Assembly (NCBI GenBank): GCA_012514775.1
Contig: JAAYZQ010000218.1
Span: forward strand, 1 to 18,121
Source: Anaerolineaceae bacterium
GTDB taxonomy: Bacteria > Chloroflexota > Anaerolineae > JAAYZQ01
Direction of reading: 5' to 3'
Length of the DNA stretch: 18,121 nucleotides
The position numbers and the translations under genes are program-made. The first letter of the stretch is position 1. Each line of letters starts with the position of its first letter. This document shows, in pieces, positions 1 to 6,254 of this stretch. Below the pieces are notes generated by a model, which saw nothing but the letters and a program-made list of their open reading frames with translations, was not told where the DNA came from and ran no database searches.

Positions 1-1
1 C

Positions 2-526
2 CGCTATCCGCACGAGTTCTCCGGCGGCCAACGGCAGCGGATCGGCGTCGCCCGGGCACTGGCGCTGAGTCCCGATTTTATCGTGTGCGACGAGCCCATC
101 GCCGCCCTGGACGTGTCGATCCAGGCGCAGGTCATCAACCTCCTGCAGGATCTGCAGGAGCAGTTCGGGCTGACCTACCTCTTCATCGCCCACGATCTGA
201 GCATGGTGCGCCACATCAGCAACCGCGTGGCGGTCATGTACCTGGGCAAGATCGTGGAGCTGACCGGCCGTGAGAACCTGTACGCGAACCCGCTTCACCC
301 CTACACCCAGGCCCTCTTGTCGGCGGTGCCCATCCCCGACCCGGTGACGGAGCAGAGCCGGGTGCGCATCATCCTGCCGGGCGACGTGCCGAGTCCGGCG
401 CATCCCCCGCAAGGTTGCGTGTTCAACACCCGTTGCCCCGTCGCCTACGAACCATGCTTTGAGGTGGCGCCCGAGTACCGCGAGGTGCAGCCGGGCCACT
501 GGGTCGCCTGCCACCGCGTGGCCTGA
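2..526 (+). CDS. Dipeptide/oligopeptide ABC transporter ATP-binding protein, C-terminal part
   Basis: This is the 3' end of the second ATPase of a peptide-type importer (DppF/OppF family), cut by the window's left edge. It hydrolyses ATP at the inner face of the membrane to drive peptide uptake. The frame is open from base 2. It shows the ABC signature SGGQRQR (about residues 7-13 of the visible part), Walker B with catalytic Glu (FIVCDEP), the D-loop (AALDVS), and the switch His in IAHDLS. The C-terminal oligo_HPY region ends with the cysteine-bearing GCVFNTRCP and YEPC motifs typical of this family. The family's usual length is about 320-330 residues, so roughly the last half is present. 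The last 159 bp recur as a relic at 5049-5207. Which peptide is imported cannot be told. The family call is firm; DppF versus OppF is not. Confidence 0.93.
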   Translation, partial: RYPHEFSGGQRQRIGVARALALSPDFIVCDEPIAALDVSIQAQVINLLQDLQEQFGLTYLFIAHDLSMVRHISNRVAVMYLGKIVELTGRENLYANPLHPYTQALLSAVPIPDPVTEQSRVRIILPGDVPSPAHPPQGCVFNTRCPVAYEPCFEVAPEYREVQPGHWVACHRVA

Positions 527-550
527 CGGTTGACGTCAACTCCTTCAGGC
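521..550. terminator. Stop-codon-spanning inverted repeat after the ABC ATPase gene
   Basis: The arms GCCTGA (521-526, containing the stop codon) and TCAGGC (545-550) enclose the 12-bp palindrome GTTGACGTCAAC (529-540), so the transcript can fold into a two-part hairpin. A second perfect hairpin follows at 552-567 (CGGGCG, loop ATTA, CGCCCG). Neither is followed by a T-tract, so Rho-independent termination is uncertain. The rest of 527-687 holds nothing I can recognise. Confidence 0.4.
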
Positions 551-687
551 ACGGGCGATTACGCCCGGCACTTACAGCCTAACAGCCTCGAGCTGAGCCG
601 CCGGGCCAGCTCTTCGATACTACATCAAACCCGATTCGCCACCGCGGGCCGGGTCGGCTCCGGCGAGCTGTCAGGCGCCAGGACGGA

Positions 688-1044
688 TCACTCATCGGTG
701 CCGAGCCCTAACGCTCTGAGGCCGAACTCTGTCATTCTGCCTTCTCGGATGAGTCTTTGAACGTGCTGTTGATTTCGTGTTGACGTTGTGCCCATTGTCC
801 TTCGCGGCGTGAAGCGCTGCAGATAGGACGAGCTGTCACCCTTCCGTCTCGTGCTCTCGCTCCAGCCGAAGCACAGACCCTCGTCAAGCACCTCTTCGAA
901 CGTGACAGAAGGCGTTCCGGAATCTTGCTTGAAAATGCGCACCCAGATACCGTGAGACGTCTTGTGGTTCGCGACGAGCCACGCTCGCAGCTCGCCCACA
1001 GATCTGAATGCAAGGACCGGCAGTTCCTTGTTCTGTTTCTCCAT
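688..1044 (-). pseudogene. YdeI/OmpD-associated family protein, C-terminally truncated
   Basis: The product resembles the N-terminal part of the YdeI (bacteriocin-protection / OmpD-associated) family, whose biochemical role is not well defined. Family hallmarks are ELPVLAFRS near the start, HGIWVRIFK, FEEVLDEGLCFGWSES, LQRFTPRR and a RLIREGRMTEFGL segment. Members are normally about 190-200 residues. Here the frame stops after 118 residues, just past that last motif, so the C-terminal region is missing. The ATG at 1044 (MEKQNKEL) is preferred because family similarity starts right after it. The frame stays open to a TTG at 1098. No good ribosome binding site precedes the ATG. An excellent sigma-70 promoter lies upstream (1151-1179). 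It may be a decaying gene or a naturally short variant; I favour decay because neighbouring genes are also broken. Confidence 0.65.
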
Positions 1045-1150
1045 GGTCCACACCGTCTGGGAAGGAACCAGCGGCCCGGCGTCTAACGGCAAAGCCAAGC
1101 CGCGTGCCCATGTGTATCCTTTGCCCCGGTCGGGCTCTCATCGTGCGTCC

Positions 1151-1179
1151 ATTGTAGCACAATTCGCGAGAGCTATCAA
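1151..1179 (-). promoter_or_regulatory. Sigma-70 promoter for the YdeI-like gene
   Basis: On the minus strand TTGATA (1179-1174) and TACAAT (1156-1151) are separated by exactly 17 bp, five of six consensus matches each. Transcription would start near 1144, about 100 nt before the ATG at 1044. Confidence 0.75.
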
Positions 1180-1211
1180 GAACCTCAGAAACCGGTCCGA
1201 TCAGGCATAGA

Positions 1212-1949
1212 TCAGTCACGGTCGGTGGCTCCCCCGTAGCTGGCAGCGACGACTGGCACCGGCCTGGCCAGCGCCCGCGCGGACACCTGCCGCCTGGCCA
1301 TGCGACGCCGGCTCTCGTCGGCCAGCTCGCCGATCCGCCCCATGATCTCGCCGGCCACCGACCGCACCAGCAGGCGGTTCTGGCTGCTCCCCTGGAACCA
1401 AATCGGCCGGCCCACCGTTATGGCATAGCGGCCGCGCAGGTAAACCCGCCCGGGCACCGCCTGGCCCTCGATCTCGGTCGTAAAGGGTAGCACGCGCCCA
1501 TGGTCCAGATCGATGCCCACCGGGATCACCGGTGCCCCGCTGCTCAGCGCCAGGCGGGCCACCCCTGTGTGCGGTGGGTGGAATCTCCCCGGGCAGGGAC
1601 TCAGCGCGCCCTCGGGAAAGATGGCCACCGAGTGCCCATCCGCAAGTTTCCGCCGTAGGGTCTCCACGGTCGCTCCGCCGCTGTGCACCACCGCCGGCAC
1701 GTGGCCGGCGGCCTGCAGATACCGTCCAAACACGGGAACCCTGAACGCGGCTTCGGTGACCAGCACGCTCGCCGGCGCCGGCATCAGTGCCAGCAGGTAA
1801 AATGGATCGGTGGTGGTGGGGTGGTTAGCCGCCAGCACCAGCGGCCCCAGCGGCAGAGCCGCCTGCCACTGCACGTCCATATCCAACATGGCCGCAGCAT
1901 ACAGCCGCATGGCCTCCTGTCCCGCTCGGCTGAGCAGTCGCTCGATCAT
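1212..1949 (-). CDS. PlsC-like lysophospholipid acyltransferase
   Basis: This is a 245-residue member of the 1-acylglycerol-3-phosphate acyltransferase superfamily. Members move a fatty acyl group to a lysophospholipid or related acceptor at the inner membrane face. The catalytic HX4D motif is clear (NHPTTTD; His43, Asp48), followed by the acceptor-binding FPEG motif (111-114) and a GAPVIPVGI block. There is no obvious cleavable signal peptide. The start at 1949 is supported by a strong AAGGAGG six bases upstream. It is the last gene of a minus-strand run below a membrane protein and a LuxR-type regulator, 97 bp downstream of the latter. An inverted repeat (1962-1989) sits just before its ribosome binding site. 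The family is secure, but the acceptor substrate cannot be inferred. Confidence 0.88.
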   Translation of the reverse strand: MIERLLSRAGQEAMRLYAAAMLDMDVQWQAALPLGPLVLAANHPTTTDPFYLLALMPAPASVLVTEAAFRVPVFGRYLQAAGHVPAVVHSGGATVETLRRKLADGHSVAIFPEGALSPCPGRFHPPHTGVARLALSSGAPVIPVGIDLDHGRVLPFTTEIEGQAVPGRVYLRGRYAITVGRPIWFQGSSQNRLLVRSVAGEIMGRIGELADESRRRMARRQVSARALARPVPVVAASYGGATDRD

Positions 1950-1961
1950 GGCAGCCTCCTT

Positions 1962-1989
1962 CGGTATTCGTCGTGCGCTCAGAATACCG
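1962..1989. promoter_or_regulatory. Inverted repeat before the acyltransferase ribosome binding site
   Basis: Perfect 8-bp arms CGGTATTC (1962-1969) and GAATACCG (1982-1989) flank a 12-bp spacer. The element ends immediately upstream of the AAGGAGG (complement 1955-1961), so it could be an operator or a 5'-leader hairpin controlling translation. It has no T-tract, so it is not a convincing terminator for the upstream regulator gene. Confidence 0.45.
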
Positions 1990-2046
1990 GAAGAGGGGGT
2001 GCAGTGTCATCAACCGGAGGGAGTATCGGGGGGTGAATGGTGGCGT

Positions 2047-3388
2047 TTAAAGAATGTGCATGGATCGGGCTACGGCGACGGCCTGGGTGCGGCTGCCCAC
2101 CTGTAGCTTGCCATAGATGTTGTTGATGTGGCGCTTGACCGTGCTGGGGGCGATGACCAGCCGTCGGGCGATCTCCTTGTTGGAAAGCCCGGCGGCGATG
2201 AGCCGCAGCACCTCCAGTTCGCGCTCGCTCAACGGCTCGACCAGCGCCTGGCTCTCCGTGGGCCGCTGCCGCGCTGGACCGGGAGAGGCCGCCATCTGCG
2301 CGGCCAGGCGGGCGTGGTGCGCTGCCAGGTCATCCGCACCGTGGGCCTTGAACCAGGCTGCGGCCTGGGTTTGTAGCTCGGCCTGTTCCTGGCTGCTGAG
2401 GGTCAAGCGCAGCACCTCGGCAAAGAGGACGTGGTAGCGATACCATTCCCGGCGGTTGTCCAGGCTAACCAGGAACAGGTTCGCCGTCTCCAGCTCTTCC
2501 AGCAGCGCCTGCGAGTCGTCCAAGCCGGTGAGGGCCGCGCACAGCGAAGCGCACAAGGTGTCGAGGATGGAGGTCTGGCGCAAAAAGAGGCGGACCCGGT
2601 CCGGGATGCGGTCCAGCACCTCGGCCATCAAATAGTCCACCACGTAGCGGTCGTCGCCCGAAAAGCTGGCCACGAATTCCTCGGCGGCGCCGGCCTGGCG
2701 CAGGGCCAGCCCCGCCAGTTGCAGCCCGGTGATCCAGCCTTCGGTTCGCAACGTCAGCAGGGCCACCGACGCGGCGGACAGGCCCAGGCGCATCGTTTGG
2801 TTGAGGAAACTGCCGGCTTCGGCCTGGGTAAAACGCAGGGCGCACCTCCGTCACCTGGTCGCTGGCCCGCATCCGGGGCAGCGGCAGGGGAGGGTCCTCG
2901 CGGCTGCCGATGACCAGGTGCAAGCCGGGCGGCTGATTGGCCAGGACAAAGGCCACCAGGCTGTGGACCTGCGGCTCGCGCAGGGTATGATAATCGTCCA
3001 GCACCAGCATCAGGTCCTCCCCCGTCTCGGCCACGCCGTTGATGAGGGCCACCGCCAGCTCCTGGGGCGCGGCAGACGGTGACAGCCCGACCGCCGCCCG
3101 CCGGACGCCGTCCGACACCTGGGCCAGGGCGGCGATCAGATAGCGGCCCAGCCGCCCCGCGTCGTCGCCTTCGTCCAGCGTCAGCCATGCCGTCGGGCGG
3201 CTCTGGGCCGCGATCCACTCCCGGATTAGCACCGTCTTGCCAAAGCCGGGCGGCGCGCAGACTAGCGTCAGGCGGTGCCCCAGGCGCAGGCCCTCGTCCA
3301 GCACGGCTACCAGGCGTGGCCGACCGACCGCGTCGGGCCGGGCGGCCGGAATGTGCAGCTTGGTCGACAGCAGCGTCTCGGCACTCAT
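2047..3388 (-). pseudogene. LuxR-family MalT-like regulator, frameshifted and lacking the TPR region
   Basis: The gene encodes a signal-transduction ATPase fused to a LuxR DNA-binding domain, read in two frames. The N-terminal frame (3388 to about 2840) has MSAETLLSTKLHIP, Walker A APPGFGKT (about 45-52) and Walker B LMLVLDDYH. Similarity then jumps one base, at a C-run complementary to 2838-2840, into the frame reading [32 protein letters not shown] and the HTH ([21 protein letters not shown] ends near 2150). The frame ends at 2047. Repaired, it would be about 447 residues, half the usual 850-900. The sensor TPR array between HHARLA and the HTH is absent. It begins 13 bp after the membrane-protein stop, with no clear ribosome binding site, suggesting coupling. 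The shift may be a real mutation or a sequencing error in a short C-run. Confidence 0.85.
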
Positions 3389-3400
3389 TGGAGTGGTGGA

Positions 3401-4153
3401 TCAGTCCTGGTTCCAATCCGGCAGGCCGGCCTCGTCGTCGCCCGGCCCGGGTTCAGCCGCGGCACGCAGCACCCGTGTTCCGCCGGCCGCCCCCTGCGGC
3501 GAAGCCTCGCCCGCCAGGCGGCTCCGAGCCTCCCACACAGCCCGCCGCACAATGATGATCAGGAAAAATAGCCCGCCCGCCCCGATCAGGAGCAAGATGG
3601 CCAGGGCCAGGGGCGTGGGCAGGAGGCCCGACACGGGGATAAAGACCAGGAACGAGACTGCGGCCGCCAGCCAGGCCACGTAGCTGACCCAGCGCCATAG
3701 CACCTGCTCGGTCCACAACCCAAAAGCGTGGGCCAGACCGGCCAGCAGCGCGAACAGCAGCGCCAGGGCCAGGGCCGTGTTGATGCCCTCTGCGACCTGG
3801 ATGGTGATGGCCGTCAGCGCGCCCAGGAGCATGAGATACAGGGTCACCACCAGTACGTTGATCAGCAGGTCCATCCGGCGGGTGGACCGCGACAGCTTGA
3901 CCTGCGCGTCCGCGTCGAGAACCTTGACCGCCACCAGCGGGATGGCCAGGTCGCGCAGCCGGGCGAGTAGCCCGTACAGGGCCGCATGGTCAGCCACCCT
4001 GCCCCGCAGGGTCGATTCCCCCCTGGCCGTCGAGACCGTCAGATCGTTGAACCAGGAGGTCCACTGCTCGTCCGACAGGCGCCCCTTGACCCGGATCTCG
4101 TACACGAAAGGCGGCCTGTCGAAGGACGCACCGGCTTGATCGTTGCTGCTCAT
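3401..4153 (-). CDS. Membrane protein with N-terminal soluble domain and four predicted helices
   Basis: I do not recognise a characterised family for the whole 250-residue product. Residues 15-80 form a soluble alpha/beta-looking segment (PFVYEIRVKGRLSDEQW, DHAALYGLLARLRDLAIPLV), resembling small uncharacterised proteins I associate with Chloroflexota. Four hydrophobic segments follow at about 95-118, 125-146, 155-177 and 181-204. The tail is Arg-rich, then acidic (PGPGDDEAGLPDWNQD), and probably cytoplasmic. The ATG at 4153 is chosen over an in-frame upstream start at 4195 because GGAGGAGG lies just before it and the promoter at 4225-4253 gives a sensible leader. It is the first gene of the operon with the LuxR-like regulator and PlsC-like enzyme, so it may be part of an envelope response; that is inference. 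Confidence 0.75.
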   Translation of the reverse strand: MSSNDQAGASFDRPPFVYEIRVKGRLSDEQWTSWFNDLTVSTARGESTLRGRVADHAALYGLLARLRDLAIPLVAVKVLDADAQVKLSRSTRRMDLLINVLVVTLYLMLLGALTAITIQVAEGINTALALALLFALLAGLAHAFGLWTEQVLWRWVSYVAWLAAAVSFLVFIPVSGLLPTPLALAILLLIGAGGLFFLIIIVRRAVWEARSRLAGEASPQGAAGGTRVLRAAAEPGPGDDEAGLPDWNQD

Positions 4154-4224
4154 GATAGAGCCTCCTCCGCTCGCGACTGCCTGCCGGCCGCCCACCGGCC
4201 GGGCAGGCTCCTAATTCCTACCGC

Positions 4225-4253
4225 AGCATAGCGCGCCAGCGGTTGCCTGTCAT
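4225..4253 (-). promoter_or_regulatory. Promoter of the membrane protein-LuxR-PlsC operon
   Basis: On the minus strand ATGACA (4253-4248) and TATGCT (4230-4225) are 17 bp apart (five and four consensus matches). The predicted start near 4218 gives a leader of about 65 nt to the ATG at 4153. A hairpin-forming repeat (4254-4277, CCCCC arms with A/T inner pairs) lies directly upstream and could be an operator or the end of the AAA-stub transcript. Confidence 0.6.
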
Positions 4254-4292
4254 CCCCCAAAAGACCCATTTCGGGGGTGCACAGGTCCGTAT

Positions 4293-4457
4293 TCAGTAGG
4301 TGTGGGGGATGCTCGCCTGTTCAGCCCAATGGCGAAGCAAAACGGTCTTGCCCACGCGGCGGCGGGCGTACAGAAGGATGAACTGGGCAACGGTCGGACG
4401 CTTGCGTTGAAGGGCTGAATTCAGGAAGGCCATCTCGGCCTGGCGATCGACGAACAT
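4293..4457 (-). pseudogene. AAA ATPase (ATPase_2 type) N-terminal stub
   Basis: This 54-codon reading frame is the start of an archaeal/bacterial ATPase_2-type AAA protein: MFVDRQAEMAFLNSAL, then a strand (AQFILLY) and the P-loop region ARRRVGKTVLLRHWAEQ, ending HTY and a stop. In this family the P-loop usually reads GRRRVGKT; here the first Gly is Ala. Full-length members exceed 300 residues, so nearly everything after the P-loop is gone. The remnant is probably non-functional. The ATG at 4457 has a weak GGGG-type ribosome binding site and a plausible promoter (4516-4544) with an inverted repeat over the likely start point. Confidence 0.72.
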
Positions 4458-4478
4458 GATGCACCCCTACATGCAGAC

Positions 4479-4515
4479 AAGCCACATGTTCCTTATACTA
4501 AGCAGCATGTGGCTT
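4479..4515. promoter_or_regulatory. 10-bp inverted repeat, candidate operator of the AAA stub
   Basis: Perfect arms AAGCCACATG (4479-4488) and CATGTGGCTT (4506-4515) flank a 17-bp AT-rich centre. The repeat lies directly downstream of the -10 hexamer of the minus-strand promoter (4516-4544), where a repressor would block initiation. It could also form an RNA hairpin in the leader. No matching regulator is identifiable in the window. Confidence 0.5.
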
Positions 4516-4544
4516 ATCCTATCACTGATGCACGTTGACGTCAA
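4516..4544 (-). promoter_or_regulatory. Candidate sigma-70 promoter for the AAA stub
   Basis: On the minus strand TTGACG (4544-4539) and TAGGAT (4521-4516) are 17 bp apart. The -35 hexamer lies inside the palindrome GTTGACGTCAAC (4534-4545), so whatever event placed that palindrome here also shaped this promoter. Confidence 0.5.
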
Positions 4545-4545
4545 C
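4534..4545. repeat. 12-bp palindrome, second copy
   Basis: GTTGACGTCAAC is a perfect palindrome identical to the copy at 529-540. I found no other copy in the window. It sits where similarity of the following RNase H-like gene begins, while the first copy sits 2 bp after the ABC ATPase stop codon, so the two bracket a block of about 4 kb. Confidence 0.7.
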
Positions 4546-4568
4546 TGTGGGGTCTCGAAGTTGGTGGC

Positions 4569-4868
4569 GTGATCAACACCGCAAACGACGCGGTACTTCG
4601 CAACGAGGCCGAGTACCGGAGGCTGATCGCCGGGTTGAAGGACCTGGCGGGCCGCATCCAGCGCGTAGGCAAGGCGCCGGCGGACTACAGCCTGCTGGTC
4701 CACACCGACTCACAGCTCATGGTCGGGCAGGTCACGCGGGGCTGGCAGGTCAAGGCCGCCAACGTGCGCCCGCTGGTCGACGAGGCGAAGGGGCTGGTTC
4801 AGGCATTCGGCCGCTGCGACCTGGTCAAGGTCCCGCGCGACGAAATCGTCCGCGTGCTGGGCCACTGA
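4569..4868 (+). pseudogene. RNase H-like (reverse-transcriptase-like) protein lacking its N-terminus
   Basis: The 99-residue product matches the middle and end of the RVT_3/RNase HI-like fold: NEAEYRRLIAGLKDL, LLVHTDSQLMVGQVTRGWQ with the catalytic-type Asp in HTDSQL, KAANVRPLVDEA, and an end of VPRDEIVRVLGH, which looks like a genuine C-terminus. The first strand with its Asp (usually DGG near residue 5-10) and about 40 residues are missing. The frame is open only from 4539, just inside the palindrome at 4534-4545, so no intact N-terminus can be encoded. The GTG at 4569 is the first start codon and has no good ribosome binding site. Family members act on RNA in RNA-DNA hybrids, but this copy is probably inactive. 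Confidence 0.6.
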
Positions 4869-4879
4869 GTGGAGGTCAT

Positions 4880-4924
4880 CATGCGGCATGTCATCGCCAC
4901 TGTGTTATTCCACCTGCTGTGATT
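4880..4924 (+). other. Possible 13-codon mini-ORF after the RNase H-like gene
   Basis: An ATG preceded by GTGGAGGTC gives the peptide MRHVIATVLFHLL and a stop. The good ribosome binding site suggests this was once the start of a longer downstream gene truncated at the junction before the dppC relic. It may equally be chance. The rest of 4869-4962 shows nothing recognisable. Confidence 0.2.
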
Positions 4925-4962
4925 TTCCCGCTGCCCGACTTGCGGTTCGTGGGGAAGATTAG

Positions 4963-5046
4963 CCGGCCGACTCCATCTGGGCTCACCCCTTTGGGACCGA
5001 CGACCTTGGCCGCGACATATTCAGGCGCGTGTTGTGGGGTGGCCGG
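4963..5046 (+). pseudogene. Relic of a dipeptide ABC permease gene (dppC-type)
   Basis: This 28-codon open stretch, bounded upstream by a stop at 4960, reads [10 protein letters not shown] then [18 protein letters not shown]. The [12 protein letters not shown] motif is the conserved block of the DppC/OppC permease N-terminal region, just after the first transmembrane helix. Nothing else of the permease remains. It joins directly, in another frame, to the dppF 3' relic at 5049. The simplest reading is a deletion of the rest of dppC, all of dppD and most of dppF in a second transporter operon. Confidence 0.75.
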
Positions 5047-5048
5047 GA

Positions 5049-5207
5049 ATCATCCTGCCGGGCGACGTGCCGAGTCCGGCGCATCCGCCGCAAGGCTGCG
5101 TGTTCAACACCCGCTGCCCTGTCGCCTACGAACCGTGCTTTGAGGTGGCGCCCGAGTACCGCGAGGTGCAGCCGGGCCACTGGGTCGCCTGCCACCGCGT
5201 GGCCTGA
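5049..5207 (+). pseudogene. Second copy of the 3' end of the peptide ABC ATPase gene
   Basis: This 159-bp segment is homologous to 368-526, from ATCATCCTGCCGGG through the stop codon, with five mismatches (about 97 percent identity). All five fall at third codon positions and are silent (Pro, Gly, Arg, Pro, Pro codons). It encodes the end of the oligo_HPY tail including the Cys-containing motifs. Similarity ends sharply at the TGA: the flanks after 526 and 5207 are unrelated. Its 5' edge abuts the dppC relic. It has no start and is non-functional. Confidence 0.9.
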
Positions 5208-5298
5208 AGCCTGCAAAGCAGAGGTGTTGGCCGGCGCTCAAGGTGTATGGCGATGGGCGGCGATGGTCAGCAGGGATGGCGGGCGAGCGGCGTGGGAT

Positions 5299-5327
5299 TT
5301 GCCTGCGGGGTCCGGGCGTGTTATAAT
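5299..5327 (+). promoter_or_regulatory. Promoter of the APH-fold gene
   Basis: TTGCCT (5299-5304) and a perfect TATAAT (5322-5327) are 17 bp apart. Transcription would start near 5334, about 50 nt before the GTG at 5385. This position argues against the upstream in-frame start at 5247. Confidence 0.7.
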
Positions 5328-5384
5328 CCCTCAGGGAAGCACTTTACCCATTATGTGGTTCGAGCATTTCAGAGTGAGGGCCCG

Positions 5385-6254
5385 GTGAACGTCGAACAAA
5401 CCTTGCGGTCCGTCAGGGCGGCCTACCCCGACCTGGCCATTGTTTCGGTGGAGCCCGGCGGCGGCCAGAACAGCGACGTGCTGCTGGTCAACGGCGGCGC
5501 CCTCGTCTTTCGCTTTCCGCGCTACGAGCACGTGCTGGGGCGCATGCGGGTCGAGGCGGCGGTCCTGTCCGGGCTGCAAGGCCGCCTCCCGCTGCCGGTG
5601 CCACGGCCGCTCTACGTGCACCTGGAGGCGCCGGTTGGCGAGGCGTTCCTGGGCTACCGTTGCCTGCGCGGCGAGCCCCTGTGGCGGGCCGCACTGAAGG
5701 CCTTGCCCCGGGGGACCGTGGACCGGCTGGCGGAGCAACTGGGCCGCTTCTTGCGGGCCCTCCACGGCGTGCCCTACCGGGAGGCCATCGACGTCCCCCT
5801 GGCCCGGCGCGAAACCCGGGCAGACACCGCCGATCTCTACGACCGCCTGCGCCAGAAGGTGTGTCCCCTCATGGCGCCGGCAGCGCGGGACCGGGCGGCG
5901 GCCCACTTCGAGTCCTTTCTCGGCGAGCCGTCCAACTTTGCCTTTGACCCGGTGCTCAGGCACGGCGATTTCGGTGCGAGCAACATCCTCTTCGATCCCG
6001 GAGCGGGGCAGGTGATAGGCATCATCGACTGGACAAGCACTGGGGCCGGCGACCCGGCCTATGACCTGGCCGGGCTGTGGGCCTGCTACGGAGAGGGCTT
6101 CGTGCGGAGTTGTGCCCGAACCTATCCCGCCATCGACGGCCTCTGGGGCCGGATCCATCACTATGCCGGCCGCTTCGCCCTTGAGGAGGCGCTGTTCGGC
6201 GTGGAGAACGGCGACGACGAGGCGCTGCGGGCGGGGCTGGCGGGCTTTGCCTAG
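5385..6254 (+). CDS. APH-family phosphotransferase (aminoglycoside/macrolide kinase fold)
   Basis: This 289-residue protein has the eukaryotic-like kinase fold used by aminoglycoside and macrolide phosphotransferases and related small-molecule kinases. Visible elements are the N-lobe PGGGQNSDVLLVNG with LVFRFPRY, the hinge-side PLPVPRPLYV, the catalytic loop HGDFGASNILFD (HGDxxxxN) and the Mg-binding IDWTSTGAGDPAYDLAGLW. The GTG at 5385 is chosen because the TATAAT promoter lies between it and the earlier ATG at 5247; GAGGG precedes it. It stands alone downstream of the transporter relic and converges on the lyase gene, sharing the CTAG at 6251-6254 for both stops. Whether it confers resistance or phosphorylates a metabolite cannot be told. 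The family call is secure. Confidence 0.85.
   Translation: MNVEQTLRSVRAAYPDLAIVSVEPGGGQNSDVLLVNGGALVFRFPRYEHVLGRMRVEAAVLSGLQGRLPLPVPRPLYVHLEAPVGEAFLGYRCLRGEPLWRAALKALPRGTVDRLAEQLGRFLRALHGVPYREAIDVPLARRETRADTADLYDRLRQKVCPLMAPAARDRAAAHFESFLGEPSNFAFDPVLRHGDFGASNILFDPGAGQVIGIIDWTSTGAGDPAYDLAGLWACYGEGFVRSCARTYPAIDGLWGRIHHYAGRFALEEALFGVENGDDEALRAGLAGFA

Noticed and set aside
541..600. Possible coding remnant (minus strand, SIEELARRLSSRL-like)
   Set aside because: Too short and bounded by stops; no family could be assigned.
884..1111. Alternative reading frame starting at ATG 1111 behind a good AAAGGA signal
   Set aside because: The frame shows no family similarity, whereas the frame from 1044 matches YdeI proteins.
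4467..4703. 78-codon minus-strand frame overlapping the RNase H-like gene
   Set aside because: It crosses the palindrome and the inverted repeat and has no similarity; its coding-like part is the antisense of the RNase H-like segment.
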